Assembly (NCBI GenBank): GCA_940746715.1
Contig: CALNWN010000017.1
Location: 1 to 62,857 of the forward strand
DNA from: an uncultured Paraburkholderia sp.
GTDB lineage: Bacteria > Pseudomonadota > Gammaproteobacteria > Burkholderiales > Burkholderiaceae
Direction of reading: 5' to 3'
DNA length: 62,857 nucleotides
The notes under the pieces: model-generated
Database searches by the model: none
Seen by the model: the letters and a program-made list of their open reading frames with translations, nothing else
Told to the model about the DNA's origin: nothing
Made by a program: the position numbers and the translations under genes
Part shown: positions 28,086 to 38,448 of the stretch, in pieces
Layout: every line of letters starts with the position of its first letter
Numbering within the stretch: position 1 is the stretch's first letter

Positions 28086-30099
28086 TCGCCAGCTATTCAT
28101 GAAGGCTTTCTCAAGTCTCGCAAACCGGGTGCGTCCGCCGGGCGGTGTCTTGCAGGGCAGCCTGTTGTCGTTGATGCACACGTCCAGCGTCAACAAGATT
28201 CCCGCCGAACACATTGCGTTGGCGCAGCAAATCCTGATCGAGCGCGAGGAACTGCTGGACTGTCCGGTACCCCTCGATGATTCTCGGTGGCGCAGGATAT
28301 GGTTCCTGCAGCGACAGCTCGTGCAGGATCATCTACGAATGCGCGGCGAGTATTACGGTTTGGACCAGGTTGCCCCGCTCCCCGACGCTGCTGATCTGGC
28401 GGCAGAAAGGCGGGATGTATTTATCGTGGTGAAGTTCATGGATGAGGAGCCGCACATTGATGCCACCATGTTCTCCATCCTGAGCCAAAGCATGGCACTG
28501 TCACGTGTTGTGCTGTTAATGGTGGACAATAACTCGACCGATCGGTCTGCTGAGGTAGTGCAGCAGCGGATCGAACGTAATATGACAGCGCCGCGGATCT
28601 ACTACCTGAATCAGGCTGTGCCCGGAGGTGGAAGTGCGGCACGTCTGGGTACAGATCGCGCACTGGCCACAGTGTTGCGGATGAGCGAAATCGATGAAGA
28701 CTGGTCGCGGCTGCAGCGCGCGACGATGGCGGTCTCCGATGGGGACACCGTCTACGAGACGGGGGTACTGAAGGAGATCGACAGGCTGATGGCGGCGCAG
28801 GACGGTGTCGACGGTGTAATGCCGTTCCTGATCTACAAGCTGACGGCTGCGTTGCGCTTTTTCAGGGAATATTCCGAGCTTGATGCGCGGTTCGATGCAG
28901 ATGCGCTGAACGGTGTTGCAGTCAAGGATGTGAACTTTACACTCGCAAGTATGAGCGCCTACAGTCGCTTGCCCCGCAGGGAGCGCACCTCAGGTGAGTG
29001 TTCGGCAGCGCCGTCGGGCGCCTATACGCTGTTGCGTGACGCTGAAGGCAATCGTGCCAAATTGTTCCCGGATGGCCAACTGCTTCTTGAAAAACTTCCT
29101 GTCTCTGGTGACGACCGCGCACTCATCTATCTGGAAAAGAGCTACATCGGCGCAGACGAGAAATGGAAGTGGCACGCGCTCATTGGACATGACCTTTTCC
29201 TCAGACATCTTTTTACGGATTGCGGATTCATCGAGGATGGCGTCTTGCCGGATACCAGCGACGCTCTCAAGACGTTTCGGTGCTGGAGTTATGCCATAGG
29301 GGGGCAGCACCAGCTTTCGAAACCGGGGCTCAAGATCGTTACTGGCACCGACTACCAGTCAGGCCGCGTGCTTCAGGCCGTTGGCTGCCGGGTGGTGTTG
29401 GGGGACGCCCGTCATTACGCAGAGACGGAGACGGATCGCCTGGCAAAAATGATCAGAAATTTCCACCTGACGAAAAATATCTTCTATGGCGATGTGCGGG
29501 CGGCGGCCATAGAACGGGCGAGTGGACTTTATCTGCACATGACGCGCATTCAAGATCAGGTCGAGACGGAAATCCGCGCTTATCCCGATGCCTTCTATGA
29601 ACACATCGTGTTCCCGGAGGGGATTGTATTCCCGTTGCGGTGGATCATCAAAAACACGCTAGTGTTCATGGCGTTGTCAGATCAGGACGATCGCGCATCG
29701 CTCATGAGACAGGTGTTTCGCCAGATCACTGGCAGCGAAAATGTGGAGCATATGCTTGAGGAGATTCTCGGTCGCGACGCCCTTTCGATACTCGCAGCAA
29801 TGGAACATGAAGTTCGGGATAATGCTGCTGAGCGAATGGCCGAACAGATCATCGTCGCGTGTCACCACCAGATCATGCACTTTTATGTCGCGACATTGAC
29901 CAGTTATTTTGCCACGCAGGGTGCGCCCGAAGATCTGTATGGGTGGCTTCTGAAAGGGGTGGAGCGGTGTGAATGTGCACTGAACCGAAAAGTTGAGCCG
30001 ATTCATCTCGCGCAGGCGTGGGGCGGGTCAGAGTTTGTCATTGATGAACAGCGGGGACAGGTAACGAAACTGGTTTCGTTACCGGAGAACGAGCGATGA
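28075..30099 (+). CDS. Family 2 glycosyltransferase
   Basis: The 674-aa cytoplasmic protein has a GT2/GT-A domain after about 110 residues: RDVFIVVKFMDEEPHIDATM, VVLLMVDNNSTDRSAEVVQQ, NQAVPGGGSAARLGTDRALA and MAVSDGDTVYE (DxD-like metal site). The remainder is mostly helical and without membrane helices. The start (MRNDRQL, AGAGGATAAGTG upstream) overlaps the aminotransferase 3' end by 11 nt. The end overlaps the esterase ATG (ATGA). The acceptor is probably the operon's guanidino/amino product. Confidence 0.8.
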   Translation: MRNDRQLFMKAFSSLANRVRPPGGVLQGSLLSLMHTSSVNKIPAEHIALAQQILIEREELLDCPVPLDDSRWRRIWFLQRQLVQDHLRMRGEYYGLDQVAPLPDAADLAAERRDVFIVVKFMDEEPHIDATMFSILSQSMALSRVVLLMVDNNSTDRSAEVVQQRIERNMTAPRIYYLNQAVPGGGSAARLGTDRALATVLRMSEIDEDWSRLQRATMAVSDGDTVYETGVLKEIDRLMAAQDGVDGVMPFLIYKLTAALRFFREYSELDARFDADALNGVAVKDVNFTLASMSAYSRLPRRERTSGECSAAPSGAYTLLRDAEGNRAKLFPDGQLLLEKLPVSGDDRALIYLEKSYIGADEKWKWHALIGHDLFLRHLFTDCGFIEDGVLPDTSDALKTFRCWSYAIGGQHQLSKPGLKIVTGTDYQSGRVLQAVGCRVVLGDARHYAETETDRLAKMIRNFHLTKNIFYGDVRAAAIERASGLYLHMTRIQDQVETEIRAYPDAFYEHIVFPEGIVFPLRWIIKNTLVFMALSDQDDRASLMRQVFRQITGSENVEHMLEEILGRDALSILAAMEHEVRDNAAERMAEQIIVACHHQIMHFYVATLTSYFATQGAPEDLYGWLLKGVERCECALNRKVEPIHLAQAWGGSEFVIDEQRGQVTKLVSLPENER

Positions 30100-30904
30100 C
30101 CACACGTCGATTCCTGCTCTATCAGGGCATTGCACCGTTTGCGCTTGACGCTGGCCGGGACCGCGAGGTGACTGTCGATTTTTATCTGCCGCGCGCCGAC
30201 ATCAGAAATGGCGTCGCCGTCATCACACTGGCTGGCGGCGCATATACCTTTCTCTCAAAAAAATCGGGCGAGGAATATGGCCGTTGGTTTGCCAAACGAG
30301 GGTTCACGGTCATTGTGCCTTCGTTCCGCCTCGGATCAGAAGGTTACGACTTCCGCGCGATGTGTACGGACGTGCTTAGTACAGTGGCGTTCGCACGCAG
30401 GGTGGCCGGCGAGCTCGGCTTTCATCCTGACCGGCTTGGCTTGATGGGCACATCGGCCGGTGCACACATGGCCGGCGTGCTGTCTACGGGTGCCGGCAAG
30501 GAAATGCTTGAGGCGTCCGGGGTCGGGAAGTTCGCAGAGCTTGAGGCGAGGCCGGATTTTTGTGTGCTTTGCTACGGCGTTCTTTCCCTGCTGGATCCAC
30601 TCGGCCATGTCGAGACTTGCGAAAATTTTCTTGGGGCTTTGCGGGACGATCCAGCAGCCCGGCACGCGTTCAGTCCGGTTGAGCACGTGTCGTCTACGAC
30701 GCCGCAGACTTTTCTATGCACACGGCCGAGGATGCCGAAGTCACACCCGCGAATTCGATCCGGTATGCGGAGCGCCTGGCGGCATGCGATCGCCCGTATG
30801 AATTTCACCTTTACCAGAAGGGGCCGCACGCGCTAGGTCTCGCGCGCGACCAAGGCCTGCACTGGGCGAATGATTGTGCCCGGTGGCTTCTCGACCTGAA
30901 ATGA
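30096..30904 (+). pseudogene. Alpha/beta-hydrolase (acetyl-esterase type), frameshifted
   Basis: The esterase fold shows an oxyanion region (ITLAGGAYTFLSKKSGEEYG), the nucleophile in GLMGTSAGAHMAGVL and, in the second frame, HTAEDAEVTPANSIRYAERL and the catalytic His in YQKGPHALGLA. Loss of one base near 30715 (TTTCTATGCACACG, expected CTATGGCACACG) separates the frames. It may once have removed an acyl group from the pathway product. Confidence 0.8.
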
Positions 30905-30935
30905 TGAACCATGTGAGTCATGGGCGGAGTGAGTC

Positions 30936-32208
30936 ATGAACTTAAAGAACCAATTGCTCCAGAAGTTGCACGACAATAGTGCCGTCATCGGCGTATTCGG
31001 TTTGGGGTATGTCGGTATTCCGCTTTCGTTCTGCTTCGTCGATGAAGGATTCGAGGTGGTCGGATTCGATGTGGACGCAACGCGTGTGGCAATGGTGAAC
31101 GACGGCGTGAGCTATCTGTCTACGATCGATTCAAGTCGGTTCGCGCAGGCTCGCCAGCAGGGTTTTCGGGCGACCGCAGATTTTCAGCTATGCGCCCGGC
31201 TCGACGTCATGGTGGTCTGCGTGCCGACTCCCGTGGATACGCATAAGAATCCAGACTTTACGTATCTCGATGCGGTTATGGCGGCGATTCTCCCGCACGT
31301 GCGCGCGGGGCAGATGATCTCACTGGAAAGCACAAGTTATCCGGGCACGACAGACGATTTTGTACGCCACAGGCTTGAGTCGGAGGGGTGGGTGCCGGGG
31401 ACGGATATCTTCGTTTGCTATTCGCCCGAGCGCGAGGATCCGGGTAACGCCCGCTTTTCGACTAAAACGATCCCGAAGATCTGTAGTGGTGCCACCGCGG
31501 CGTGTCTGGAAGTCGGGGTTGCGCTTTATGGCGCAGTCATTGATACCGTAGTGCCTGTGAGCACTCTGGCGACCGCCGAACTCGCAAAATTATTCGAGAA
31601 TGTCTATCGGCTGGTCAACATTGCCCTTGTCAACGAGTTGAAAATGCTGTGTCACCGGATGGGTAATGTGGATGTGCACGAGGTAATTGCGGCCGCTGCG
31701 ACGAAGCCGTTCGGTTTCTCGGCGTTCAGACCCGGCCCCGGGTTAGGCGAGCATTGTATTCCTGTCGATCCGCACTATCTGATGTGGAAAAGCAAGGAGC
31801 TTGGATGTTCGTTACGTCTTGTCGATGCCGCTAGCGAACTCAACGGGGCGATGCCGATGTGGGTCGTGGAAAAGATAACTGAGACCCTGAACGGCGCGGG
31901 TATTCCGCTAAAAGGCGCCAGATTGCTGGTGATCGGCGTTGCATACAAAAAATATTGATGATGTCCGGGAGTCTCCGTCGATCAGGATTATCGAACTTTT
32001 GTTGGGTAAAGGGGGGTGTGTCGAATTCGTTGACCCGTATGTCGAGGAGATCCGGCTGCCGGGTCACGCCGGTCGCATAATGTCAAGAAGGGCAGATACG
32101 GTGGGCTCGGGGGAGTATGACGCTGTCGTAATCGCTTGCGACCACGACGCGATCGACTACGACGCGTTGGTTCGCGACTCGAAATTGATCATCGACGCGT
32201 GTGGTTGA
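30936..32208 (+). pseudogene. UDP-sugar (HexNAc-type) 6-dehydrogenase, frameshifted at an A6 run
   Basis: The NAD domain has GVFGLGYVGIPLSFCFVDEG, the middle ATAELAKLFENVYRLVNIAL, and the active-site Cys is in GPGLGEHCIPVDPHYLMW (relatives have GGHC). The first frame stops at 31957, after GVAYKKY. NIDDVRESPSIRIIELL resumes in another frame up to TGA 32208. The shift is at ACAAAAAATATTG, an A6 run at about 31947-31952, so slippage, mutation or sequencing error are all possible. Such enzymes oxidise UDP-GlcNAc/ManNAc-type sugars to uronates. It is the last gene of the operon. Confidence 0.8.
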
Positions 32209-32289
32209 ATCACCGGAGCGGCCGACAATCTGGTCAAGGCCTAAAGACTTCTGGCACATAAGATTCTATTCACGTACACCCTTATTAGA

Positions 32290-32505
32290 CGGGCTTGCAC
32301 TGACGTAGCCCTTGCAGTATGGCCTGTCGTAAGCAGGTACCGCCCAGATTGTGCGTGCCATCTTGTTTGCCAGCGCGACGACTACGACGTTCTTGGGTCT
32401 ACGCCGGAGCATTTTCTCAACCCACGGACCTGGCTCTTTCGCGTGCTCCAGAACCGATCGCGCGCCATGAATTAACAGGGTGCGCAGATATGTGTCCCCG
32501 CAGCG
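32290..32505 (-). pseudogene. IS110-family transposase C-terminal fragment
   Basis: The minus strand encodes GDTYLRTLLIHGARSVLEHA and RRRPKNVVVVALANKMARTI. It joins a group II intron ORF fragment at a shared CTGCGGGG-like stretch near 32505. Confidence 0.75.
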
Positions 32506-32800
32506 CTTGCATCGCTCTATCGCGCATACATGGAATGCCGAGCACTCTTTTCCTGCCATTGCTTTTTTGGTATAAGAATTCTCCGCAACGGCAGCGGCCG
32601 ATAGCTACGTCGATGCAGCGTCTCGATGGCGTGATACTTGGCGTCCGGGGTAGACCATGTGACCTTGTCGACCCCGGTGTTTTCCTGCCTCGATTTTCCG
32701 TCACCCATTTGACGGCGAGTGCCTTGACGATACGTGCTTGCAGCCTTCTGACTTCCCGGTAGCACACGGCCCAGTTGATAGCGTGCCAGTGCCCCGCGTC
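32505..32800 (-). pseudogene. Group II intron maturase/reverse transcriptase, N-terminal fragment
   Basis: YREVRRLQARIVKALAVKWV, then in other frames DKVTWSTPDAKYHAIETLHR, RSYRPLPLRRILIPKK and RVLGIPCMRDRAMQAL. These are the N-terminal RT-0/RT-1 motifs of bacterial group II intron proteins. An internal deletion and frameshifts are present, and the RT active site is gone. Confidence 0.75.
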
Positions 32801-32832
32801 GCCGGAGGGCGCACCTGCGTATTTCGCACCAA

Positions 32833-32933
32833 GCCGGACACTGATTTCGCAGCAAGCTGGACAGGCATTTCACGTGAAGGTGGACACGGATTTCACGGCA
32901 AGCTGGACAGCGATTTCACACGAAGCTGGATAG
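32833..32933 (+). repeat. IS21-type left end: 23-bp tandem transposase-binding repeats
   Basis: Four and a half copies of a 23-bp unit resembling GCTGGACANNNATTTCACGNNAA start at 32833, 32856, 32879, 32902 and 32925. Complementary copies (GTCCAGCTTCGCGCGAATC, GTCCACCTTCACGCGAA) lie at 36128-36175, marking the two ends of one IS21-group element. Confidence 0.7.
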
Positions 32934-32944
32934 TAACGCTCTGA

Positions 32945-33165
32945 TGTAGCGACGCGGGTCAACCGTGGCACGCTCGACGATTTCGTCGAGAGTGAGATTG
33001 CCCGGGCAGTCGGCGCCTCTCCGACGACTGTCGTACAGTATGTGCGGCGCATGGAGCGCGCAGGGCTTTCCTGGGCGGTGCCGGCGACGCTGTCCGACGA
33101 CGAACTCGAGGCGCGGCTGTATCCGCCACCACCACAGGTCGAAGGGCGGCGGGACGCGGTTGATC
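32945..33165 (+). pseudogene. IS21 IstA N-terminal fragment
   Basis: The frame reads EIARAVGASPTTVVQYVRRM and GLSWAVPATLSDDELEARLY then PPPPQ, the HTH N terminus of IstA, directly after the terminal repeats. It stops matching at about 33165. Confidence 0.7.
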
Positions 33166-33312
33166 ATGCCGGCCTGACGTTTTTCCCTCAGTCTGTACGA
33201 GTCGCCAGAGATCGGCACGACGTGTGCATGGTGAAGCAGGCGATCGAGGAGCGCCGCAGTGAGCGTTGCGTCGTCAGCGAAGGTCTGGTCCCACTGGCCG
33301 AACGGCAAATTA
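33163..33312 (-). pseudogene. IS21 IstB C-terminal fragment, inverted
   Basis: The minus strand encodes FGQWDQTFADDATLTAALLD then RLLHHAHVVPISGDSYRLRE, the end of an IstB-type ATPase. It meets the IstA fragment head to head at about 33165. Confidence 0.65.
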
Positions 33313-33550
33313 CTAAAAGTTATTTGGAGTTGAATCTGTGCTACGGTAGGCCAGTTTTTAGTTGGCTAGTGCGCAGAACATATTGAAACAGATCACGCAG
33401 GGTTATCCACGGGGCCGCCGCCCGCTCTCTTTCTGTAGCGAGAGGCGAGCGGGCCGGTGGATAACCCGTGCCGAAGGCGATGCCCGCTTACTTGCCCGAG
33501 CTGAATCGTTGTGGTGACGACTCAGCATCCCTCGCGAGAGGAGCAAATCA

Positions 33551-34800
33551 TGGTTGCAGGCAACGCTGTTGTCGAACCGGTGTGGGAACGGGTATCCACT
33601 GATCGCCTCGAACTCGTATGCTCGACGCTGGATACAGAGTTGCGTGATGCTCGACCTGGCAAGGAATACAGTCGCGGCCTACATGTACGCGGCAGAAGGC
33701 TTCCTTCGCTTTGCACAGGGTCACTCCGTCGATCTGCGTACCATGTCGCGCGAAACCATCGCGCAGTATGTCGGCGAGCTGCGAACCCAGCCAAGACGAG
33801 CGAATGCGAACGTGGTTCGCATCGACTCACGTGGTTTCGGGCATTTGCAACGCCTCGCTCGATCAAGGCCCTGATCGGACCAGCACCACGAATCATTGCA
33901 GATGACCTCTGGGCGAAACTCCTCTGGGCTGGCCTGAATCTGACGATCGCCGACCTTCCTGGTCACGGCAGTGCTCCAAAGGGACATAGCAATGCAACAG
34001 GCGCCATGCTTCGCAACGGAGGCTACTATCCACTCGAGATGCTACAGGCGTTGAGCGTCGTGTGGCTCTTTGCAGGACTACGTAGCGACGAGATTGTCCG
34101 ACTGCCGGTCGGCTGCGTGCGCAAGGAACCGTCGATAGGACAACAGGCCACGTCATGGCTGGATGCTTGACGTTTAGACGGCGTCAAGCAGCACGGCCGG
34201 CCAAAACAATTGTCGCCGCCCAGACGTTCCAGTTCACAAGACGGGAACCGCGTTTGCCAAGCCCATTGACACTATTGTCGGAGAAGCGATCACTGTGTGG
34301 GAGCAACTCCGTCCTGTACAACCGTCGGCGCTCGACATCAAGACCGGAGAGAAGGCCGATTTCCTGTTCTCGTACCGCGCCCGAGCAATTCCACGAGCAC
34401 CTGAACAAACGGCTGATTCCCATGCTTTGCCGCAAAGCGGGCATTCCACAGGCGGATGCGCGCGGTCAGATCAGCAGTCACAGGGCCCGCTCCAGCATCG
34501 CGAGTCAGCTGTTCAACGCCCGCGAACCTATGACGTTGTTTGAATTACAGGCATGGCTCGGTCATCGTTCGCCCGTGACCACGCAATAATACGTGGCATT
34601 CACGCCAACCCGGCTCGCCCGGGCTTACTCAGAGGCACAGTACTTCCAGCGCAACCTGAGAATGATGGAGGTGCTCATCGACCGGCAGGCGATCGACGAT
34701 GGTCAAACGGAACAGCCATGGCGATACTACGATCTTGGCCACGGTTTTGGGCTATCCGAGTCGCGAGACGCTTGCAGCCCGGATCGAAGAACTGTGCCCT
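33551..34800 (+). pseudogene. Large tyrosine recombinase (Tn554-type), decayed
   Basis: Several frames together outline one long recombinase: ARNTVAAYMYAAEGFLRFAQ (core-binding), EMLQALSVVWLFAGLRSDEI (catalytic Arg), KRLIPMLCRKAGIPQADARG, QISSHRARSSIASQLFNARE, LFELQAWLGHRSPVTTQ and LRMMEVLIDRQAIDDGQ. The HxxR reads SHRAR and the usual HY after TTQ is disrupted by TAA. At least five frameshifts are present. Confidence 0.65.
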
Positions 34801-35854
34801 GAAATCAGAAAACGTATTGTTGGCAGAGCAGTTAGTGTTCCAAAATCACATAAAGTGAAGCAGGCAGCAGTCATCGAACTGTGCACCAGAGAGCAAAGCG
34901 CGCGCGTGGTTGCCGAGAAAACAGGCGTGAGTAGGCCGACTGATAAAAAAGGAATGGGCGTCGACCCACAACTCCTGAGCAACCGGGAGAAGACGATGCT
35001 GGTTGATGCCCTGAAACAAGACTATGCGTTGCAGAGCTGTTAGCCGCTTTGGGTCTTGCCCGCAGCTCCTACTTCTATCACCGTGCACGGCTGTTGGTTG
35101 CTGACAGGCATGCTGACGCGCGTCGCGTCATGGCGGACATCTTCGAGCTCAATCACCGTTGCTACGGTTATCGTCGGATTCGCGCGGCATTGATCAGGCA
35201 ACAGGTCTTCATCTCGGAGAAGATAGTGCGTCGTTTGATGCGACAAGGAAGGTCTGGCCGCTGCCACGAGCAGGCGACGTCGCTACGGCTACTATCGTGG
35301 AGAGATAAGCCCTGCGCCGGAAAACATCATCAATCGTGACTTCTACGCCGCCGCTCCTAATCAGAAATGGCTCACGGACCTTACCGAATTCCAGATCCCG
35401 GCAGGCAAAGTGTATCTGTCGCCGGTTATCGACTGCTTCGACGGTCTCGTTGTGAGCTGGTCAATCGGCACGCGCCCGGATGCCGAACTCGTCAATACCA
35501 TGCTGGATTCGGCGATCGACTCGGTGGCTGGCTGCGAGCAGCGGCCCGTGGTTCACTCCGATCGCGGTGCGCACTATCGCTGGCCAGGATGGCATCTCAC
35601 GGATGCAGGCTGCCAGACTGATTCGTTCGATGTCGCGCAAAGGATGTTCGCCGGATAATGCAGCCTGCGAAGGTTTCTTCGGGCGCCTCAAGACGGAGTT
35701 ATTCTATCCTCGTGATTGGCGAACCACGACCATTGATCAATTCATCGAAATCGTTGACTCATACATCCGCTGGTACAACGCAAAACGGATCAAGGTCTCG
35801 CTCGGCTCGCTCAGCCCCGTCGAATACCGGCAGAGTCTTGGAATCGCGGCATAA
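34723..35854 (+). pseudogene. IS3-family OrfA-OrfB with deletion and frameshifts
   Basis: OrfA starts near TILATVLGYPSRETLAARIE and reaches EKTGVSRPT. A deletion then joins it to MGVDPQLLSNREKTMLVDAL. OrfB shows the HTH region (RRVMADIFELNHRCYGYRRI) and the DDE residues in QKWLTDLTEF, PVVHSDRGAHY and NAACEGFFGRLKTE, ending EYRQSLGIAA and TAA 35854. Frameshifts near 35040, 35270 and 35590 inactivate it. It is nested inside the IS21-bounded segment. Confidence 0.75.
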
Positions 35855-35884
35855 ATCAGTCCAGGAATTTGGCCGCACCCCGGC

Positions 35885-36200
35885 TGTATCAATTTACAAC
35901 TGCGCGCGACACGGCCACCGTTCGACGCTCGTGACAAGTCAGATTCCAATTGAAAAATGGCACCCGGTACTCGGAGCCCCGACGCTGGCCGACGCCATTC
36001 TTGATCGACTCGTGCACAACACCTATCGCGTCGATCTCAGCGGCGAATCGATGCGCAAACACAAAAAGAGTTTTGACCGACAAACCCCGATCAGAGTAAA
36101 AACCAGAAACCCCGCGTCGCTGCGCTCCGACTGTCCAGCTTCGCGCGAATCAGCCGTCCACCTTCACGCGAAACGCGTGTCCCAGCCACGCTCGCCCCGG
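35885..36200 (+). pseudogene. IS21 IstB C terminus and right end
   Basis: SQIPIEKWHPVLGAPTLADA and ILDRLVHNTYRVDLSGESMR are the end of IstB. It is followed at 36128-36175 by inverted copies of the terminal repeats seen at 32.8 kb. Together they close the IS21 element whose interior has been replaced by other elements. Confidence 0.7.
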
Positions 36201-36327
36201 TAGGCTATTGTTGAGGGAACAACAAGTCTCACTATCCCTTGCCGGCCGAGAGAATAACTGGCGCGACTTCACGTCGCACACGTACGATTTTTTTTCGGAT
36301 TTCTGAGATGACCAGACGTTGCCAATA

Positions 36328-37200
36328 TTATTGGACGCTGGCGGTGAGTTCGTAGACGTAATACTGGAAGATCCCGTACGGGCTAACCGACTTTCCAAGC
36401 GCGCTGACAGCTTTCGCGCCCATTTTTTCCATGGCCCGTGGCAGGTCTAGGGCGACGGGCGTATGGCCGAAGACGATGACTTTCCCGTTCGCCTTGCAGC
36501 AGCTTGCGACATTTGTCAGCGCCACTTCCGCCTCGCTGCCCGACATAACCTCATGATTCAGGAAGCGGCAGATGACGACGTCGCATCCCGAAAACAGTTG
36601 CCGGCTGTCCTGCGTATCGGCGACGAAAGCGTGCGGAAGCCGGCCTCTGGCCATCGCGATCATGCGATCGCTGGCATCTGACGCGACATAGTCGTAATTT
36701 GGGCAGCGCGCCATCACATATCCGAGGAATGCACCAGTCGAGCAGGCCGGGTCGTAAATGATGGCTCCTGGTTTGACCCACTCTCCCAGCATATTCACGG
36801 TATGCTCGCGGAAGTGTGATTCTTCTTGATCCAGCCTGGCAGGATCGTCCGCGCACGTTTCCCAAAACGCCGCTGGGCAGACAAACGCGGTACCGTTTTC
36901 ATCCAGCGGCGGGTAAGGGAAATGCAGATCCCAACCTGCCGAATGGAACGCGGCCTCGAAAACGCTATCCTTCCAGCCGTCTTCCCGGGGGATGTCCACG
37001 TTGAAATTCACGCAGTCACTATCGGCTCGCGTCTTTTTCAGCTTTCCTAGCAGCATGCCGGGTTCGACAATGCTGTACCGGCTGAATCTGGTTTGTCGTT
37101 TCCGCATGCCCAGCCATGTTTCCTCCGCGTTCCGCAGCAGAAACATCTCGTGCAGCCGGGCTTGGGTTATGACCATGCACACCGTGAAATTTCCCGCCAT
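36328..37200 (-). CDS. SAM-dependent methyltransferase of the YcaO locus
   Basis: The 290-aa product has a Rossmann methyltransferase core in its second half. Motif I is AIIYDPACSTGAFLGYVMAR, followed by YDYVASDASDRMIAMARG, then CDVVICRFLNHEVM and NGKVIVFGHTP. The first 130 residues form an extra domain I do not recognise. ATG 37200 lies 3 nt after the YcaO stop, so the two are co-translated. It probably methylates the YcaO-modified peptide; in bottromycin-type pathways methyltransferases act on the core peptide, but those are radical SAM or O-methyltransferases, so the parallel is loose. Confidence 0.8.
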   Translation of the reverse strand: MAGNFTVCMVITQARLHEMFLLRNAEETWLGMRKRQTRFSRYSIVEPGMLLGKLKKTRADSDCVNFNVDIPREDGWKDSVFEAAFHSAGWDLHFPYPPLDENGTAFVCPAAFWETCADDPARLDQEESHFREHTVNMLGEWVKPGAIIYDPACSTGAFLGYVMARCPNYDYVASDASDRMIAMARGRLPHAFVADTQDSRQLFSGCDVVICRFLNHEVMSGSEAEVALTNVASCCKANGKVIVFGHTPVALDLPRAMEKMGAKAVSALGKSVSPYGIFQYYVYELTASVQ

Positions 37201-37203
37201 AAC

Positions 37204-38415
37204 TCAAGCATCCTCTTCCATCTGCTCCCTGACGGAGGTCGGCACCACGTAGTTACCCAGCGACACGGTGGAAAATCTTTCCATTTTCGGCATCACGGCG
37301 CACGCCAGCGTAATGTCGCCTTCTTCCCGTCTCAGCGCTTTCACCCATGCAGGCATGTCGGCCCTGTCGCATGCCATAAACAGCTTCTCAAGATGATTGC
37401 CCAAGTCCGTCGGCGACGACGAGACGGTCGGCAGTTCCCCCTGCTTGTGTTCAATCTGGCCCAGATCGGCAACCAGGCAGCGGAGCAGTTTGGGATATTT
37501 CGCCAGGTGCACGTAATGTCTTGCCCATTCTTGGCGTACGAAGTCAACGCCGTCCGCAATCATGTATTGTTGCACCAACTCCTTGATTGCCCGCGCGGTT
37601 GCATGCTCCGAATAAAGAGAGCACCCGGCTCCGATAACATGCACGCCTGAGATGGTTTTGCCCTGGCAATGCGCGGCGATGACTGGAACCTGAATGTTGG
37701 ACGTAACGTCAATCATGGTGATGCGGCCGCCAATCTGCTCTTCCGCCTCGAACAGAAGGCCCGCCAGGCAATTGGAAAGGGAATCGCGGGCAATTGTTCT
37801 GATGGATGACGGCTGGCTATGGAAAAAGGTATTGGCCAGGAAGAGGCCTATTGCGTGGCGCTCGATGACCTCGCTCAATGCATGTACCGCCGCTTCGCGA
37901 AGCCCTACTCCGACCGCCAAGCCCGTGCCGCATGAATAGCGCCGCGCGTGGCGGTAGTCAGAATCGTCTTCCTCGTTTTGATTCGAGGCATAACGGTAAT
38001 CGATCAGGAACTGCGGGTAGAGTAGGGCTTCTGTCTTTCTTGGCGCTTCGTCAAACCGGATCGCCGCTATTTGTCCCGGATGGCCCCGTCCGATCATGTC
38101 GACCGGCGCAAAACCAGCAAAGCATGGTTGAGCGGCCAGTTGCGCGAAGGGCACAATGGAGCTGTTGGCTCGTATGCTGGACAGGTCCACCAGATGCTCG
38201 TAAGCTTCAAATTTGGCCCCGATCCTGGCCTCGTCTTCGTACCCCTTTCCGCAACCTATGCAGGTTGAGCCATCCTGGAGATGCAGTTTTGCCACTGTGC
38301 TGGATAGCGGATTACCGTATCGCGTCAACTCTATCCGGATATCATTGTTGGCAAAGTAGCCATCGATGATCGCTTCCGCGTCTTGTAACAGCGTTTCTCT
38401 CTCTTTGACGAACAT
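37204..38415 (-). CDS. YcaO-domain peptide cyclodehydratase-like protein
   Basis: YcaO enzymes use ATP to activate peptide amides, making azolines, thioamides or macroamidines. The 403-aa protein has the ATP-binding elements in GKGYEDEARIGAKFEAYEHL, SCGTGLAVGVGLREAAVHAL then SEVIERHAIG, and HATARAIKELVQQYMI. It lacks the Pro-rich C terminus of azoline-forming YcaOs (it ends REQMEEDA) and no E1-like or Ocin-ThiF partner gene is adjacent. I prefer ATG 38415 (MFVKERETLL); a TTG 14 codons upstream would begin inside the hairpin following the peptide gene. It lies between the 45-aa peptide gene and a methyltransferase. Confidence 0.85.
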   Translation of the reverse strand: MFVKERETLLQDAEAIIDGYFANNDIRIELTRYGNPLSSTVAKLHLQDGSTCIGCGKGYEDEARIGAKFEAYEHLVDLSSIRANSSIVPFAQLAAQPCFAGFAPVDMIGRGHPGQIAAIRFDEAPRKTEALLYPQFLIDYRYASNQNEEDDSDYRHARRYSCGTGLAVGVGLREAAVHALSEVIERHAIGLFLANTFFHSQPSSIRTIARDSLSNCLAGLLFEAEEQIGGRITMIDVTSNIQVPVIAAHCQGKTISGVHVIGAGCSLYSEHATARAIKELVQQYMIADGVDFVRQEWARHYVHLAKYPKLLRCLVADLGQIEHKQGELPTVSSSPTDLGNHLEKLFMACDRADMPAWVKALRREEGDITLACAVMPKMERFSTVSLGNYVVPTSVREQMEEDA

Positions 38416-38448
38416 GTAATTGAAATTCCGGTTGATCTCAGAAGAAGA

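Noticed and set aside
32833..32933. CRISPR-like direct repeats
   Set aside because: The 23-bp period without spacers, next to IstA and with inverted copies at 36.1 kb, fits IS21 ends.
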